Below, piece after piece: positions 12,256 to 25,453 of a stretch of 64,000 nt of DNA. Position 1 is the stretch's first letter; each line of letters begins with the position of its first letter. Under the pieces are notes generated by a model. The model ran no database searches. It saw nothing but the letters and a program-made list of their open reading frames with translations, and was not told the DNA's origin. Origin of the DNA: Lichtheimia corymbifera B2541 (Eukaryota; Mucoromycota; Mucoromycetes; Mucorales; Lichtheimiaceae); contig JNEU01000989.1 of NCBI GenBank assembly GCA_000697475.1, positions 124,001 to 188,000 on the forward strand. The letters are read 5' to 3'. The position numbers were made by a program, and so were the translations under genes.

Positions 12256-14134
12256 TTAATCCTCCTTTTTGCGTGACCTGGCAAGTTGCTTCATATCATG
12301 CATCCACGTCTTTTCCTTCCAGACCCTGGACAATAAAAGGGGAGGGGGGAAGTCAACATCCATGTTTCTAGGTATTCAATAATCCACTTACGTTATACCA
12401 GCAACGATCAACGCGCATAATCCACCAATGCCAATATGGATCGCCTTTTGTTGCAATGTCTCCCAACCAACCATTTGCTCAGACCACCGAGTGACACCCC
12501 ACGCAACAATAAAGGCCGCCATTGTGAGCTTGCTTGGGAACCAGCTTCGTATCCGCAGTTGAGGGATCGTACCACCAAAGTAGCACGATATGTAATTCCA
12601 GCTGTAGGCGATGCGAATAGACAAGTTGACCATGTTGGCCAGGACCAAACCAATAGCACCCAGATCCAATACGTGCATGAAAAAGTATCCAGCGGCCATA
12701 AAACAAGCCGAGAATCCAATCATGTAATAACTCAAGCGGGACAAGTCTTTTTTGGTAGCAACCGCTTGCACGAATCCTTCGGTAACACCATTGACGCCCA
12801 TGATTGGCACATACATGCAATACACTGACAGCACTGCTGGAGCATTTCGATGCACTGACCACTCTTTTCCAACAAGCAAATCGATCAATGTTGCTGTATA
12901 GTTGGTGGCAAAGCAGGTAAAAAGTAAGCCGAGTAAAATATGGCCGCGAAGCGTCATCAAGAGCACATTGGCTGCTGTTTGCATATTCGATTTGTTTTTT
13001 TCCCCGTTGCTGAGAAGTTTTGAAAAGAGCGTGCGGGTGGTCTCCTCGAGCGGTTGAAATAAAATACGCACAATAAGCGATCCTATATCCATTTCCCGTG
13101 GTCAATGTATATCAAAATAGCAAGCATGATATACTACCTACCGTAATTGACCACAAAAGCATAAATCCCTTGATCGTTATCAGAGCATATAGCAGAAATC
13201 AGCATCTTGTCTCCTTCGGTCAACACATGCTTGAGCAAGGACTGCTTGGTCAAAGTAGACGCCAGGTTGAGCATTGTTTTATCAAAGTAATAAGATCTAC
13301 AATAGCTGTGTAAGAGAGATGCATCACGTGTCACAAACAATGGTCCAATAGCATGTACCTTCCATTCGAAGCCTTGAGTCTGTGTGGGAACAATGCGCTC
13401 GTCTTTATTTGTTGTGATCGCACCTTTTTGAAAAAGAAAGCAAAGTATCCAAACATCATGATCAATCCAAATGCCATTTGTGCAACAGCAAAGGCAAGTA
13501 CACCATATGCATTGTGTGATGATGTTGCTCCAAGTAGTGTCATGCCGAATGTGATAAAGCACCGGACCAATACAGCAACGCCTTCCACCGAGACACGCAA
13601 TGAAAAGTAAAGCCGGTTCATGGCGAGGATAAAAAGAGGTTCCACAAGCAATTCTGCAAACGCTGCTGCACCAAAAAGAATCACGGAGGTACGATAGTAA
13701 GGATACTTGAGTGAAGTCGCATCATCAATGGTTGATAGATAGTATCCACACGCCAACAACGTCGTTATCAATCCAAGAGCTGTAGGAATATAGGCAAGGT
13801 TGGTGACCTTTTGCTCTTCATTGTCACTGCGTCCCTTTCCACTATCCTCGCTTCCACCACGTAGTAATGCACATCGAAATCCCTCGCGTGAAATAAAGAG
13901 AATGGTTGACAATAATAGCTCAAGCTTGACTGAAGCAATGCCGAGTGTTTCTGCTGTGGTATAACGAAGTACAATCTGATGGAGCCCAAATGTCAACATG
14001 CGTGAAGCGAACTGTAATAGCACGAGATAGTAAGCGCCCTTGGCTGTAGACGCTAACAAGTTGTCATTGCTGTCATTGTTGCTTTTTCCCGTTGACTGAA
14101 CAGAGCTACTGGTGGAGCCCTTGGCTGTTGTCAT
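12256..14134 (-). CDS. RFT1: RFT1 family lipid-linked oligosaccharide translocation protein
   Basis: Rft1 is a polytopic ER membrane protein needed for supply of Man5GlcNAc2-PP-dolichol in N-glycosylation; whether it is itself the flippase is disputed in the literature. Four exons are visible. The first starts at the ATG at 14134 and contains AKGAYYLVLLQFASRMLTF and a conserved ISREGFRCALLRG segment. The second contains SLLKHVLTEGDKMLIS, a strongly conserved Rft1 loop. The third begins SLIVRILFQPLEETTRTLFS. The last, short exon ends ARSRKKED at 12256. About a dozen hydrophobic segments and roughly 500 residues match the family. The cytosolic tail ends in a basic KK motif. Its start lies only 161 bp from the formin stop codon on the same strand, so the promoter must be very short or overlap the formin 3' UTR. 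Confidence 0.95.
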
Positions 14135-14295
14135 GGATAGAACAAGGAACGTGAAAAAAGAAGTTGATTAATGAATTCTTTACAATGCCGCTGATCCAAT
14201 GCAGGGTCTCCACGTTTTTAGGCACATATTTGAGAGAGAGAGAACAAAGAGTGCACATTTTACTAAGGGGAATATGAATTATAAATAAAGCAAGT

Positions 14296-17200
14296 CTAGC
14301 GTCTAGATCGTGGTACAGGTGGGCTATCTTGATCCGTTTGAATGCTTTTGAGAAGATCTTCAGCCATAACAGCAACCGATTCACTTCGTTGCATACGTCG
14401 TTCACGTGCTGCTCCTCGTGCTCGCTTATTGCCCGTATCCAAATCACCCGCTCGTAACCGGTCAAGCAAGTTGTCCATAAGATTCTTTTCCTCCTCACTA
14501 CCAGTCGACCCGTTATCTGTACATGATATTAGTCATCGTGGATACATATATAATACGCACCACAAAATATATTTACCTTCACTGGTATCAACACCACGTT
14601 GTCGTTGTGCTTTGATACGTTCACGTCGTTCTTCATCCATACGTCGTGCTCGCTCCATTTGCTCTAATTTCTTTCGTGCATTCTTGTTATCACTCATGGC
14701 ACGCTAATAAGAATGGTTGAGCACATCATCATCTATGTTGCTATGTACAGCTTATACTTACTTCCCAACTCGATGTGAACGTCTTGAAGATACCAAAGAA
14801 TTCATCCGGCTTCATTTCATTTGCATTTTCACCATAGAAAGAGACAGCATCCTTGTAAGCGACGTCCATGGATGTGTATCGCACTTCGAGTTCCTCAAAC
14901 TTCTCTAATGCCTTGTCCCTGAATTCAGCCATGGTCTTGGCAAAGTTGTCACCTTGTTCAGGCTTATAGTCATCACCGTAATGAGCATCCAATTCATCAA
15001 TCAACTTTTGTAATCCACTCCGCAGCTCATTGTATTCTTTGACCACGTCTTGCAAAGTAACTAAAAGAGAGAGAAAGGTCAACCGTGAATGTGAGTGTGA
15101 GTGTGTATAAACGGAAGAAAGCATTTTTTAGATTTACCTCGGCATGCTTGACCAGTCTCTTTAAGATCATCGAGAAAACCGTGAAGTCGAGGGAATTTCT
15201 CTTCAATCGTATCCACCAAGAAATGCAATAGAGTAGTACTCGATCCATCCGTACATTTGGTATCCACGAGCTAACAGCAATATAATTAAAACTACACGTA
15301 TGAACTGCTCTATTACTCACTCACCTTGTTGATACTAGCAATACGAATACCAAATGCGCCACCTTGGAATGTGGAACCGTTCATGTAATTACCAAGCGTA
15401 AGGATAAGCTAGTAAACCAATGATCAGATACTTGCAGTAGAGTAAATGATGCGAGAAATACATACCTTTAGTAATTCTTTGAATGATTTGGATTCCTTGA
15501 CAGCGATAGATGCATCAAGAACAGATGCCATGTTCTAAAACACACACGCGTCAACCCACCTATCCGACGTGCGTACCATGTCATTTATGCATACCTGGCT
15601 AAGTTGTTGATGTTTCTCATTGAAAGTCACTCTGAAAAGCATGTTGTCTACTCGCTCCTTGTAACGGTCGATTTTCATCACCTTTGACAGAGAAAAATAA
15701 ATTAGCTGTATATCCCACCACTGCCATCATCCCCATTTTACCTCATAACAAAAAGTGTCAGGTTTTGATAGCCGTTCCAAATCCTCTTCGGACGCACTCT
15801 TGACAAAGACATTAAGCTTGCCAGTCTCATCAGGGGTTGGTGCAAACTCTTGCATACTCTTGAGCAAATTCTCCTTGAATAAACTATCATCCACAGCCAA
15901 AAGCTTGGCAACCACTGTTTCAATGGGGACATATTTGAGACGCGACAAGATGGCAATATCTAAAGAGCACAATGTTAGATAGCTGTATATGCATGTGTAA
16001 GTTGTTTTGACTTACTGATGTTTTGTGCTTTGTTGGGATCAAGAATACGAATCTCTTGCTTCTTAGGTTGCTGATCTCGCTTCTTTCGCTGGATCACCTT
16101 TTGTGCAAACAAGTTTTCAATGGATGAAAACACACCAAGGCTTTGCAGCTCGTCTTCCAAAGCCATTTCGTCGATATCTTCAGTACCCCAAATTGTTTTG
16201 CCGACCATTTGATTGTGCATCTTGGTCCATTGTAAAGCACGTGTCTTGACATCAGGCTGATATCGCATTCGTTTACGTGTAGGTCCTTGTGGAACTGGCG
16301 GTGGTGGTGGTGGAGCACCTCCTGGAGGAGGTGGAGGTGGAGGAGGAGCTGCTGCACCAGTAGAACCTGATGATGGTGGAGGTGGTGGTGGTGGAGGTGG
16401 TGGTGCTGCTGTACCAGTAGAAGTTGATGATGATCCTGGTGGTGGTGGAGGCGGTGGAGGTGGTGGAATACCCGTAGCACCTGAAGGTGGTGGAGGTGGA
16501 GGTGGAGGTGGTATTCCTGCGTTGTCTTTATTCGTAGATGTTGAAATGGATGATGATGGTTGTGGCGGTGGAGGTGGTGGAGGTGGTGGCACAGAAGTTG
16601 CTGAGTTACCACCAACAACAGTAACTGGTGGTGGTGGCGGTGGTGGTGGAATTGATGCATCAGTTGCCAGGTTACCAGTACCAGCTACTGGTGGTGGTGG
16701 TGGAGGTGGTGGAATAGATGAATCAATTGTTGATCCAGTGAGAGATGCTGTGGCTGATGATGGAGGAGGTATATCATTTGCCTGTGAAATAGCTGTGTGC
16801 TTCGCAGGTGTAGTGACAGTGGTGTTATCAAGTGTCTTTCCAGAATGTTGAGGTGAAGATACAAGTGAGCCTTGATTTGCATCTGATACGGTAGTTGTAG
16901 CTCTATCATCCAATGTGCTTCCTGTTGTATGCTTTTGTGCTGCTGCTGCAGCGATTTGTGCGGCCAAGCTATTGCTTGGTTGCGTCGAGTCACCAGTAGA
17001 GGTGGATGCTGATGTTGTTGATTGATGTTGAGATGATGGCTGTAATGTCGTTCCATCGATAGCCGTTGATGCTGTTTGTGTCGACATCTCAGTCGCTGTA
17101 GATGCCGAAACCCCACCACTATGTGTGGTCTGTGCACTTGTACCACCCACGCTTGTTTGTATTTGTGTATCGCCCTTATTACCAAGGTCATCATCTGCGG

Positions 17201-20116
17201 AATCAGTGGTCTTTGGCTTGAGTCTCTCCTCTAGTTCGGCAGCACGCGCTGAAATAGGCTTGTCATTGGATGCGAGTGCTCTTGCATCGTGGCGCTGTAC
17301 ATTAGGTGCCATAGTATGCTGCTCTTGGCTTTGGATCTCTTTTTCAATTGCCGCATCACGTTGTGTTCCTGCTGCTGTTGCTGTGGTGGTGGTGCTGGTA
17401 GTAGTGTCCTCAGCTGACTCTGATCCACGACCACGGCGTCTTGTGGAACCGATCAATGGCATAGTGCCAGGGATAATGAAACCAGATGGTATTCCAGAAC
17501 CTCCAAGTTGATCACGTAAAGAAGCCTTAAAGCTATCTGACAATCCTTCTGCTTTTGGAAGATCCTATCAACCGGTAAATGTGTTAGAGAGCATTAAAAA
17601 AACCATCAGCAATTTCGTACCTCCAGTTCATTGCCATCGCTATCAAGCTCAGGATGTCGATTTTCAAGCAAAGCGCGTGCCCATGTTTTATCGTAAGCTC
17701 GTGGCACATCCTTTCGTGCAATGGCATGTTCAGCATCCTCTTCACCTTGCTCGTTCTGATCATTGGCATTGGCAATAGAAGCCTTCAGATATAAATCTCG
17801 GAGTTGCTTATCCATAGCAGCCATGTTGCGATCATATTCTTGTTGCAAATCTTTGATTTTACGTTGCAGAGTCGAAATCGTGTGTCGTGACATGCGCAAG
17901 AGATCCTCCAGCGAATTGGTCTTTTCACGTAGCTGACCGACAAGGCCATCTAAATAATACATGTAAGCCTGGATAGCCCATTCATCAAATCCTATATACT
18001 AACCTCCTTGCAAATTCATTTCAGTCTCAAGATCTTGTTTCTCCTTGATAGCTTGTTCATACTTTTGCTTAGCTTCCTTGGCTTCTGCGATGGCCTTAGC
18101 AAGCTGATCTTGTTCAGCAAACTTATCAACCAAGGATGCCACTGACCAACCAAAGCCTCCAGTAAAGTCTTCTGCTGATAAGCCCTTTCGATCCAACACG
18201 ACCTGTGTAATCAGATTGTCGAGCAACTGGTAATAACGCACTCTACATAACAACCAGCATGAGCGAAATGAATCATCGGATTTGAAGGTTATACTTACTG
18301 CGTGTCTCCAGAATCCCGGATCAGTAATAAATGTTGCAGGGCACTCAGGAAGAAATCATAGCCACGTGTGCCTTCCACTCGTCCCAAGATGGCTTCAAAG
18401 ACATCGCGTGGATCATTCATGTTCTCCAGCATGTTTTCTGTATGTGTCTCAATCACTTCCTCGTAATCATTGTCGCTCATTTGCTTGAAGATGCTGATAT
18501 GTCGTGCAAGGTGCTCATTGTTGAATTCAAGCATCTTGTCGGTGATAGCTTGTAATCCGCATGCATTCATTTGGTTTCTTAGATGAACTCGTACTTCGAC
18601 ATCCTCGACCACACTGATCAATGAATTCACCAACATCATGTTTGATAGCTAAAGAAAGAGCAGTATACATTAGATAATGGCTCCTCTATCCAATATCCCA
18701 AATTATTTACTTACCGCATAGTCACTGAGATGATTGTCAGGAGCACCTTGACCACCAAGTCGCCGTACATCATCACTCGCGCCCACCAAACTTCCCATTC
18801 GTCCACGACCATCCAATGTTGCATCAAGAAGCTTGAGCCAGGCATCAAATCGACCAAACTCACGTCCATATTCACGCAACTTGTCCAATCCCTTGAGCAC
18901 GATCTCTTGTCCCTTGGGTAAATCCACGTGACACAAAAATGCAAGGACCTCGCACACAAGCTTTCTTGTTTGGATAGGAGGTGACACCAATGACAAGACG
19001 ACATGATAGATGCATTCTGGATGTGAAACCACCTCACGAGCACCCCACTACCGAATAATAGATAAATAGGCATGATCTTTCCATCACTTGAAAAAATGCT
19101 CTGCTTACTCTGTTGTTGATCAATGACTTGAAACATTTCAATATCTCAGCCTCCATCTGCAAATCTTCCTCAGTCCTAGAAAAAGCATGTCGTTTGTGAA
19201 TAACGACTAAATACCCTTAAGGCTGATGACTTACTTTGTATCCCTTTTGTTCAAGATACCAATGACGTTGGTGATCACTTGTAAACCTCTCGCATCAATA
19301 AACTGACGTACCCAGCTATATAAGGTGAAACCCAATGTCAGCCCCGATTGCATAATCCAACACGCACCCACACACACGCAATGTAATCACCTTAGCGGCA
19401 TGGTGCGGAGACTAACAGCCAAGTGAGCCACCAAACGCGGAGTGACACCCTTCATGTCAGGTTCGAGGAATTGCTTGATATAAAATTCAGGTGTGCTCTT
19501 ATCCACCTCCCTTGGATCATTGTTGCTTTTCTTGCTTGTTGACATGGATGGTGCTGGTAAAGAGGACTCGGCTTGCATGTCTTGAGACACCATGAGCCAC
19601 TTTTTCTCTGTTGGAAATGCAAGCATGGCACTGCGTACGTTTTGATCGTGGATACCTCGTCGTGTCTTTTATAAAATCTATAAGCATTGACCCATCATTT
19701 CTTTTTGTATCAAAACGTACCAGCATCTTTTCAAATAGATCCTCCACTTGCTTTTCAGACATGCCATTGAATCGACCTGCATCGTCTCCCACTGAAAGCG
19801 ACCCTGTTCTGCTGGAAGATCGGGAACTGGCGATCGATATATTATCACCTGTAGACAAGACGTTGCTTAGATACTTGCCAACGAATGGAAAATGATAATA
19901 CTTGCCTTGGTAATAGCTGTCCAACATGTAAGATGGCGATGCTTGCGGTAAACTGCTGGTCGGCATGGAGGAAGACGAAGTGCCGGTAGTTGCAGTGTTC
20001 CATGATTGCTGAGACATGTTGGCATGTCCGCTACCTTGACGCGGTAATGCCGGCGATGGAGGGACTTCAGTACCTGGAGGTCGTTTTGGTTTGTTTTTCC
20101 CCTTAATGCCAAACAT
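14296..20116 (-). CDS. Diaphanous-related formin (Bni1/SepA type)
   Basis: Rho-activated nucleator and elongator of unbranched actin filaments, acting at hyphal tips and septa. The gene has more than a dozen exons and encodes roughly 1.6 thousand residues. In order: a Ser-rich N-terminus from the ATG at 20116 (MFGIKGKNKPKRPP); the GTPase-binding/FH3 region (IHDQNVRSAMLAFPTEKKW at about 19640, then 19030-18300); a coiled coil (about 18110-17640); a long Thr/Ser/Gln-rich linker; an FH1 region with eight proline tracts of 6-10 residues (about 16720-16290); FH2 from 16260, with LQWTKMHNQMVGKTIW and the signature LGNYMNGSTFQGGAFGIRI; and a C-terminal DAD with core MDNLLDRLRAG followed by basic RARGAARERR. 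The presence of GBD, FH3 and DAD predicts autoinhibition released by a Rho GTPase. The whole FH1 lies in one large exon (17543-16010). Confidence 0.96.
16288..16725 (-). repeat. FH1 polyproline tracts (GGT-rich on plus strand)
   Basis: Inside the formin exon, eight runs of CCA/CCT/CCC codons encode proline tracts of 8, 8, 9, 9, 10, 10, 8 and 6 residues separated by Gly/Ser/Thr/Ala linkers. They are binding sites for profilin-actin and SH3/WW proteins. The simple sequence makes copy number variation between strains likely. Confidence 0.9.
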
Positions 20117-21325
20117 CGCCACAGGATGACAGAGTTGAAGAAAGAGGGAGTGTGGAAAGAGGGAAAAAAGGTACAACAGGCACGGAGAGAAACAACCTTG
20201 TCCCGCAAATGCCTTTGTATCACGTCCTAATATGAGCGGTTGAAGCACACGGCAGGGTCTTGTTGTACACACAACACTCGCAAACACTATAACGCGCGCT
20301 TATATCCACCATATATAGATTCTATCATGGGGTCAGTGATTAACGTTCTTATGTATTTCACGTCATTTTACTAATCCATGCATTCGCTTAATGCCATAGA
20401 GGCAGCTTGTTTATCCAAGTGAATAAATTATGGTCTCCCTCCATTGAATAGCGCCTATGGACTTTTCTATCCTCAGAAGCACGTATGTTTACAAGAACAC
20501 CAAATTACAGTAGTTGTGAGGGTTCCCTATTCTCCTATCTACAGATATATAGAAAGTAGCAGTGCCATACGTCGCGTTTTCCCGATACTAGTGAATCACA
20601 TGTAATAAAAGCCTTAAGATAATACAGCAAGGAATAGTCGAAAATTCACCCACTTATGTCTAACATGAATGAACGGTTGGCATCTTAGAGCATGGTTGCT
20701 ATGTATTTTTGCCTTGTGAATGAGGTAATCATTATCCGCGTTAACATATCACAGCGGATGATATGCTACCAAACAATCTGAAGCTTCTTGATGAATTGAA
20801 TGAACACGGCACTACACTGATCAGTGTGCAAATTGAATGTTGCAGAATGGTAGACGTCCTCTACTCGAAAAAACAGCTCCCCTTGACAGCAGCGGGTATG
20901 AATACATATGCTACTGGTGCTTTTTTACATGTAATAATGGTAGCTGTTTACAAATGTACGTATAGGATATTGTTTGCAGTGGCAATAATAGAGCCATTCA
21001 TTGCTATTTACTAAAAGAGAAAATCTCTTGCATACAACTTGCAAAGGTAGCAGCATATTACGGGGATGCAACACAAATCAAAAGACTAGGATGAATGTTT
21101 ATTGTAAGGATGACAATAAGAAAAGTGGGGTGTCTGCATCTGCATAAGGTAGCTCACCATTGCACTTGTAAGGATGTGATATGATTGGCTGATAGCAGCA
21201 ACAGATACAAGTGTAACACGTTACACATCGGAGACACAGCCAACGAGATGGAACAAAGGAAAAAAAATTGGGTCGTCGGCTGTGTCTTTTTTTTTTCCTT
21301 ACTCTTCTACCACCCGCGCTTGACT
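20117..21325. other. Divergent intergenic region, formin / SWC5
   Basis: It contains the promoters of the minus-strand formin and the plus-strand SWC5 homologue. An 83-codon plus-strand frame at 20763-21014 (MLPNNLKLLDELNEHG...) has no recognised domain and could be chance or a gene remnant. No repeat from the family at 8 or 56-62 kb was seen. Confidence 0.45.
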
Positions 21326-22396
21326 ATGAACCCTGTGGTGCAATTCGACGGGAATGACAACAAAGCAACCAACAACGAGAAACCGATAAACCACTGGGCT
21401 GAAGAAGACGATTCTGATAACGACTCTGATTACACACCCGATGGTATGTGTTTGACACGAACACACACACTCCCAAAAAGCTTACCATTGACATTCCCAA
21501 CAGCTCAGGATGGCTCTGACGCGGAATCAGACGATGATTACAGCAGCCAGTCTCCAAAGACCCCAGTAGAAATAACGACTGTGATTCCCAAACGAAAGGC
21601 AAGCGACGTAGAGGAAGAAGATTCTTTTGATGATGCTACGGCTCTCAAGAAGACAAGGTAGGTAGATTCATTTATTGGGTTGGTGTTGGATGACTCATGG
21701 TATATACTTGGCATAGGATTGAGACCACGGATATGGATGCAGAAGCCAAGCGCAAAGCACGCGTAGACGCTATTTGGGCTGAAATGAACAAAAAGGAAGA
21801 ACCCAAACGGAGAGCATTGGTGCAGGACACGACAAAGCAGCCGTTGGATGATATTTCTGCTACACTGAATGATAACAAGTCATCAACATCGGAAAAGAGG
21901 TACGTGTAGCGTGTGGAGTGAAAAAAGTAATAGCTTCTGAGCTAACACACACGCTTTGTTTGTTTGTTGTTGTATAGTGAAAGCGCTTCAACGATGATGA
22001 CGGGCAAAATTGCCACCACTACCACCACGACCACCACCAAGTCTACATGCACCAACAACACGCGAACTCCAACACGTCGACCTGGCATTGTACGACCTAA
22101 ATCAACACTATCTGCGCTTGTGTCACAATACAATATCAAAGTGCCCAAGATGAATACGCTCGAAAAGAGTCGTTTGGATTGGAATGGTTATGTTGAAAAG
22201 GAGGGTATTCGTGACGAGCTCAAATACAAGAACAAGGATGGGTAAGTAGGAGAGAGGTTTATACAGCGAGAGGAGACAAAGAAACTCATATCACACCATA
22301 TATCATAGCTACATGGAAAAGGTTGCTTTCTTGCAACGTGTCGATGATCGTCGTCTATCCCACTTGAAGGCAGGCCAAAAAGCATCCAAAAGATGA
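21326..22396 (+). CDS. SWC5: Swc5 / CFDP1 (BCNT-C domain) protein
   Basis: Swc5 is a subunit of the SWR1 chromatin remodeller that exchanges H2A for H2A.Z. Five exons encode about 275 residues. The N-terminus from the ATG at 21326 (MNPVVQFDGNDNK) leads into long acidic stretches (EEDDSDNDSDYTPD, DAESDDDY), which bind histones in the family. The C-terminal BCNT module is diagnostic: LEKSRLDWNGYVEKEGIRDE and GYMEKVAFLQRVDDRR at 22160-22350. A Thr-rich run (22011-22050) in the fourth exon comes from ACC/ACT repeats. An in-frame upstream start at 21185 would add a hydrophobic extension that does not fit a nuclear protein, so the shorter start was chosen. Confidence 0.93.
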
Positions 22397-22909
22397 AACA
22401 ACTCATTGTGCATATATCTATCACCCCCATTACACACATTTATATATACATATATCTCTAGTTGCTAGGTTCCACAACCATAAAAAAATCCCATCCCATC
22501 TCCTCTCTCCTCTCTCCTCACCTCACATCTCCCTCCCTTTTCTCCCCCTCATTTGTAATTAGGTTCTCTTGATCGATTCAACAAACAAAAAAAAAGTCTC
22601 TCTCTTTTTCTTTTCATGTACAAAGCAATTCATATCTTGCCTCCTATTGCCACTGGACTATCTACAATTTCCATTTACGGCTCTTTTTCTTCTATACAAA
22701 AGGAACGATACCAATACATGCAATCATCACGTGGAATATCGGAAGCCTCTTTATTTGTCTAATACTGCCATTCGTATGCAGCTACAACAGGATTCGAGGG
22801 GGTCTATGTGTGTGTAAGCATAGGGAATGCCCCAATTGGGAGAAGAGACGCCATCAATGATACAAAAAGACAAAGGGATCCGTTACTTTTATTCTTGTTC
22901 GTTTCTTTC
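22397..22909. other. Intergenic region SWC5 / GH9
   Basis: Pyrimidine-rich sequence (notably tctcctctctcctctctcct around 22500-22520) and short AT tracts lie between the SWC5 stop and the GH9 start. Pyrimidine-rich blocks just upstream of a start are common in fungal promoters. No gene is seen. Confidence 0.5.
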
Positions 22910-24967
22910 ATGCATTCCAACTTTTATTTTACACGTTTCCTTTTCTTTGCTTTGCTATCATTGTCATCCACGATAGTAGTATTTGGACAGCAGCAGCAGC
23001 AACCACAAGATGCCAATCCATACTATACGTCTTTGTTGAATAATTCAATGTGGTTCTACGAAGCACAGCGGAGTGGGAGAATACCACCAGACAATCGAGT
23101 ACCTTGGTAAAGCTATCTCTTCCTCCTCCTTTACACACAAGACTACTTGCTAATGCCGTGGCAATGAGCTAGGCGAAGTGATTCAGCACTCAATGATGGC
23201 AGTGATCACAAGATTGACCTTACTGGAGGCTATTACGATGCTGGGTAAGTACTGACAGCGGAGTGGCGCCTTCTTTAATAACCACGACTTTTTGCAGTGA
23301 TTATCTCAAGTTTACGCTTCCTTTGGCACACTCGATCACATTACTTGCATGGGGAGGCATTGAATGGTTTGGTGGTTACAGCAAGGCCAAGCAAACTGAA
23401 TACCTACGCAATACCATTCGTTGGGGAACCGACTATCTCATCAAAGCCCATCCAGAACCCAATGTTCTTTATGTCCAGGTAAGGAACTTGTAAACATTCA
23501 TGCAAACACACACCCACATGTTCTTATGCATTGACCAGGTAGGCGATGGCGATATCGACAATAATTACTGGGGTAAGGAAAACCTATATCATCATCATCA
23601 GTTTGTAATAATGAACGCATGTAAAAAACAAGGACCTGATACCAATATTCCCGACAAACGACCTTCTTACTCGATCACATCCGATGCGCCTGGTACTGAT
23701 ATTGCTGCACAAACATCTGCTGCATTCGCTTCGGCATCTTACTTGTTTCGTCACCTTCTCAACGACTCAAACTATGCCGACACATTACAATCTCATGCCG
23801 AGGCATTATTTTCGTTTGCTGAGACTGCCCAGCCCCAACAGCTATATACAGAAACGGTTTCAGCATCACAGGAATATTATACAAGTAGTGGGTACAAGAA
23901 TCCATTGGTGTATGCGGCATTATGGTTATACCGAGCATCAGGCAATCCTTCTTACCGCGATAAGGCATCTGCCTATTTTGATCAATTCAAGTTGTACAAA
24001 TACCAGCCGATCAATATCATGGATTGGAGTGATCCAGCAGGTGCTATCTACGTATTGGGAGCCCAAGTCGACCCTGACAATACCAAATACAAGGACTCAG
24101 CCATCTATTATCTGGATACCATCATTCATGGCAACGATGTTTGTGGATTTACAAGGGGTGGTTTGCTATGGTGCGAGCATGAGAGTGAAAGCAATGCATT
24201 GGTGCCAGCCATGGATACAGCGTTTCTTGCCCTGATTTACAGCTCACTGGATACATCCAAATCAAGCGATTATATGCAATTTGCAACCAGTCAGATTGAT
24301 TATGTTCTCGGTAACAACTATATGTGAGTCTGAAATGAAAGCAACTACGACGGCACCATCATGTATTCATTATATCGTTTTCTTTTTTCCTTTTAGGCGT
24401 ACACCTTATGTGTGTGGTATCCACATGAATTCGCCACGTAATCCACACCACGCGGGAGCTTCGGGCGGCACAGATATTAGCAAGGTGGATACGTCTCCTC
24501 CCGAAGAAGAACATATTCTTTATGGTATAAATTGTGGTGGTGGTAGTTTGATCTATTATTTGGGACTAATTTTGGGATCATGAACTTTTTTAGGTGCGGT
24601 GGTTGGTGGTCCGGACCACGACGACAAATTCTATGATCAGCGCAGTGATTGGGCACAAACGGAGGTGGCTCTCGACTACAATGCCCCCTTTCAAGGATTG
24701 GTTGCTCATCAGCTGAGTTTGGACAACGTCAATGATCCACCTTATGCATCCATCACTGATCCACGTCCGTTTGTCACTCGTCCAAAGGGTCCTCTGGAAA
24801 AATGGATTGTGGCTGTTATCATTGTCATCATTGTATTCGTGGTGGCTGGAGGATTGTATATTTGTTGGTGGAAACGGCATGCTATCATCCGACGTTGCTG
24901 TGGTGGTGGTGCAACAAGTAATGGGCATAACACCTTTGCATTGAATAAGAGTAGAGAAGTAATATAA
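22910..24967 (+). CDS. Membrane-anchored GH9 endoglucanase
   Basis: Glycoside hydrolase family 9, inverting cleavage of beta-1,4-glucan. About six exons give roughly 570 residues. The ATG at 22910 starts a signal peptide (MHSNFYFTRFLFFALLSLSS ... VVFG). Catalytic-domain hallmarks are DLTGGYYDAGDYLKF (catalytic base in DAGD), NYWGPDTNIPDKRPSY, SPRNPHHAGASGG (substrate-binding His region) and DDKFYDQRSDWAQTEVALDY with the Glu acid. In SPRNPHHAG an Ala replaces the Arg usual after the His pair. One intron inside an otherwise open frame (about 23572-23632) must be removed to restore the NYWG-PDT join. A single hydrophobic helix (WIVAVIIVIIVFVVAGGLYI) near 24805-24865 precedes a short basic, Cys-containing cytosolic tail. 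This predicts a type I cell-surface enzyme rather than a free secreted cellulase, as known for some basidiomycete GH9 proteins. Confidence 0.93.
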
Positions 24968-25453
24968 TTTAGTAGTATTGATGTTCCCGTCTATTGTATA
25001 AAAAAAACAAAGGTCTAAAGAGTTCTACTCTAGAGATGAAGGCATGATGATACATAATAATGGTAATGCGAATTAATGGAGGGGGAAAAAGAGATGGGGT
25101 AGTACAATAGGGATATAAAAAGGAACTTTTTTTGGTGATTTTGATATGTGTGTGTGTGTGTCTAGGTAGGATGAAGAGAGAAAATGCATATAATGGATGA
25201 TGAAGGATGCGTAAATGAAAATGAGGTGGCGCGCCAGAATATATATACAGCGATAGAAAAAGAGGAAACATGATGAAGCATAAATGAGGGATATGGGATT
25301 CTGCATGTGTATAATGAGATGTATGAGAGTGGTCTAGCATGTGTAGGAGGATGAGAGATGGATGTGAATGGCTTGAATAATGATATGGGAATAACACGTG
25401 GTTGAGCGAGTCAGCGAGATGAATGCAGAGATCAATGCGATAGATGGATGAAT
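24968..25453. other. Convergent 3' region
   Basis: This lies between the GH9 stop and the stop of the minus-strand Zn2Cys6 gene, so it holds two 3' ends. It contains a (TG)n run at about 25147-25160. No gene is supported; the long minus-strand frame 24969-25562 is low-complexity and overlaps the real gene. Confidence 0.5.

Noticed and set aside
16094..16851. Long open frames opposite or shifted within the formin exon (His/Gln- and Gly-rich)
   Set aside because: They are translations of the polyproline-coding simple repeats in other frames; the formin frame carries the real domains.
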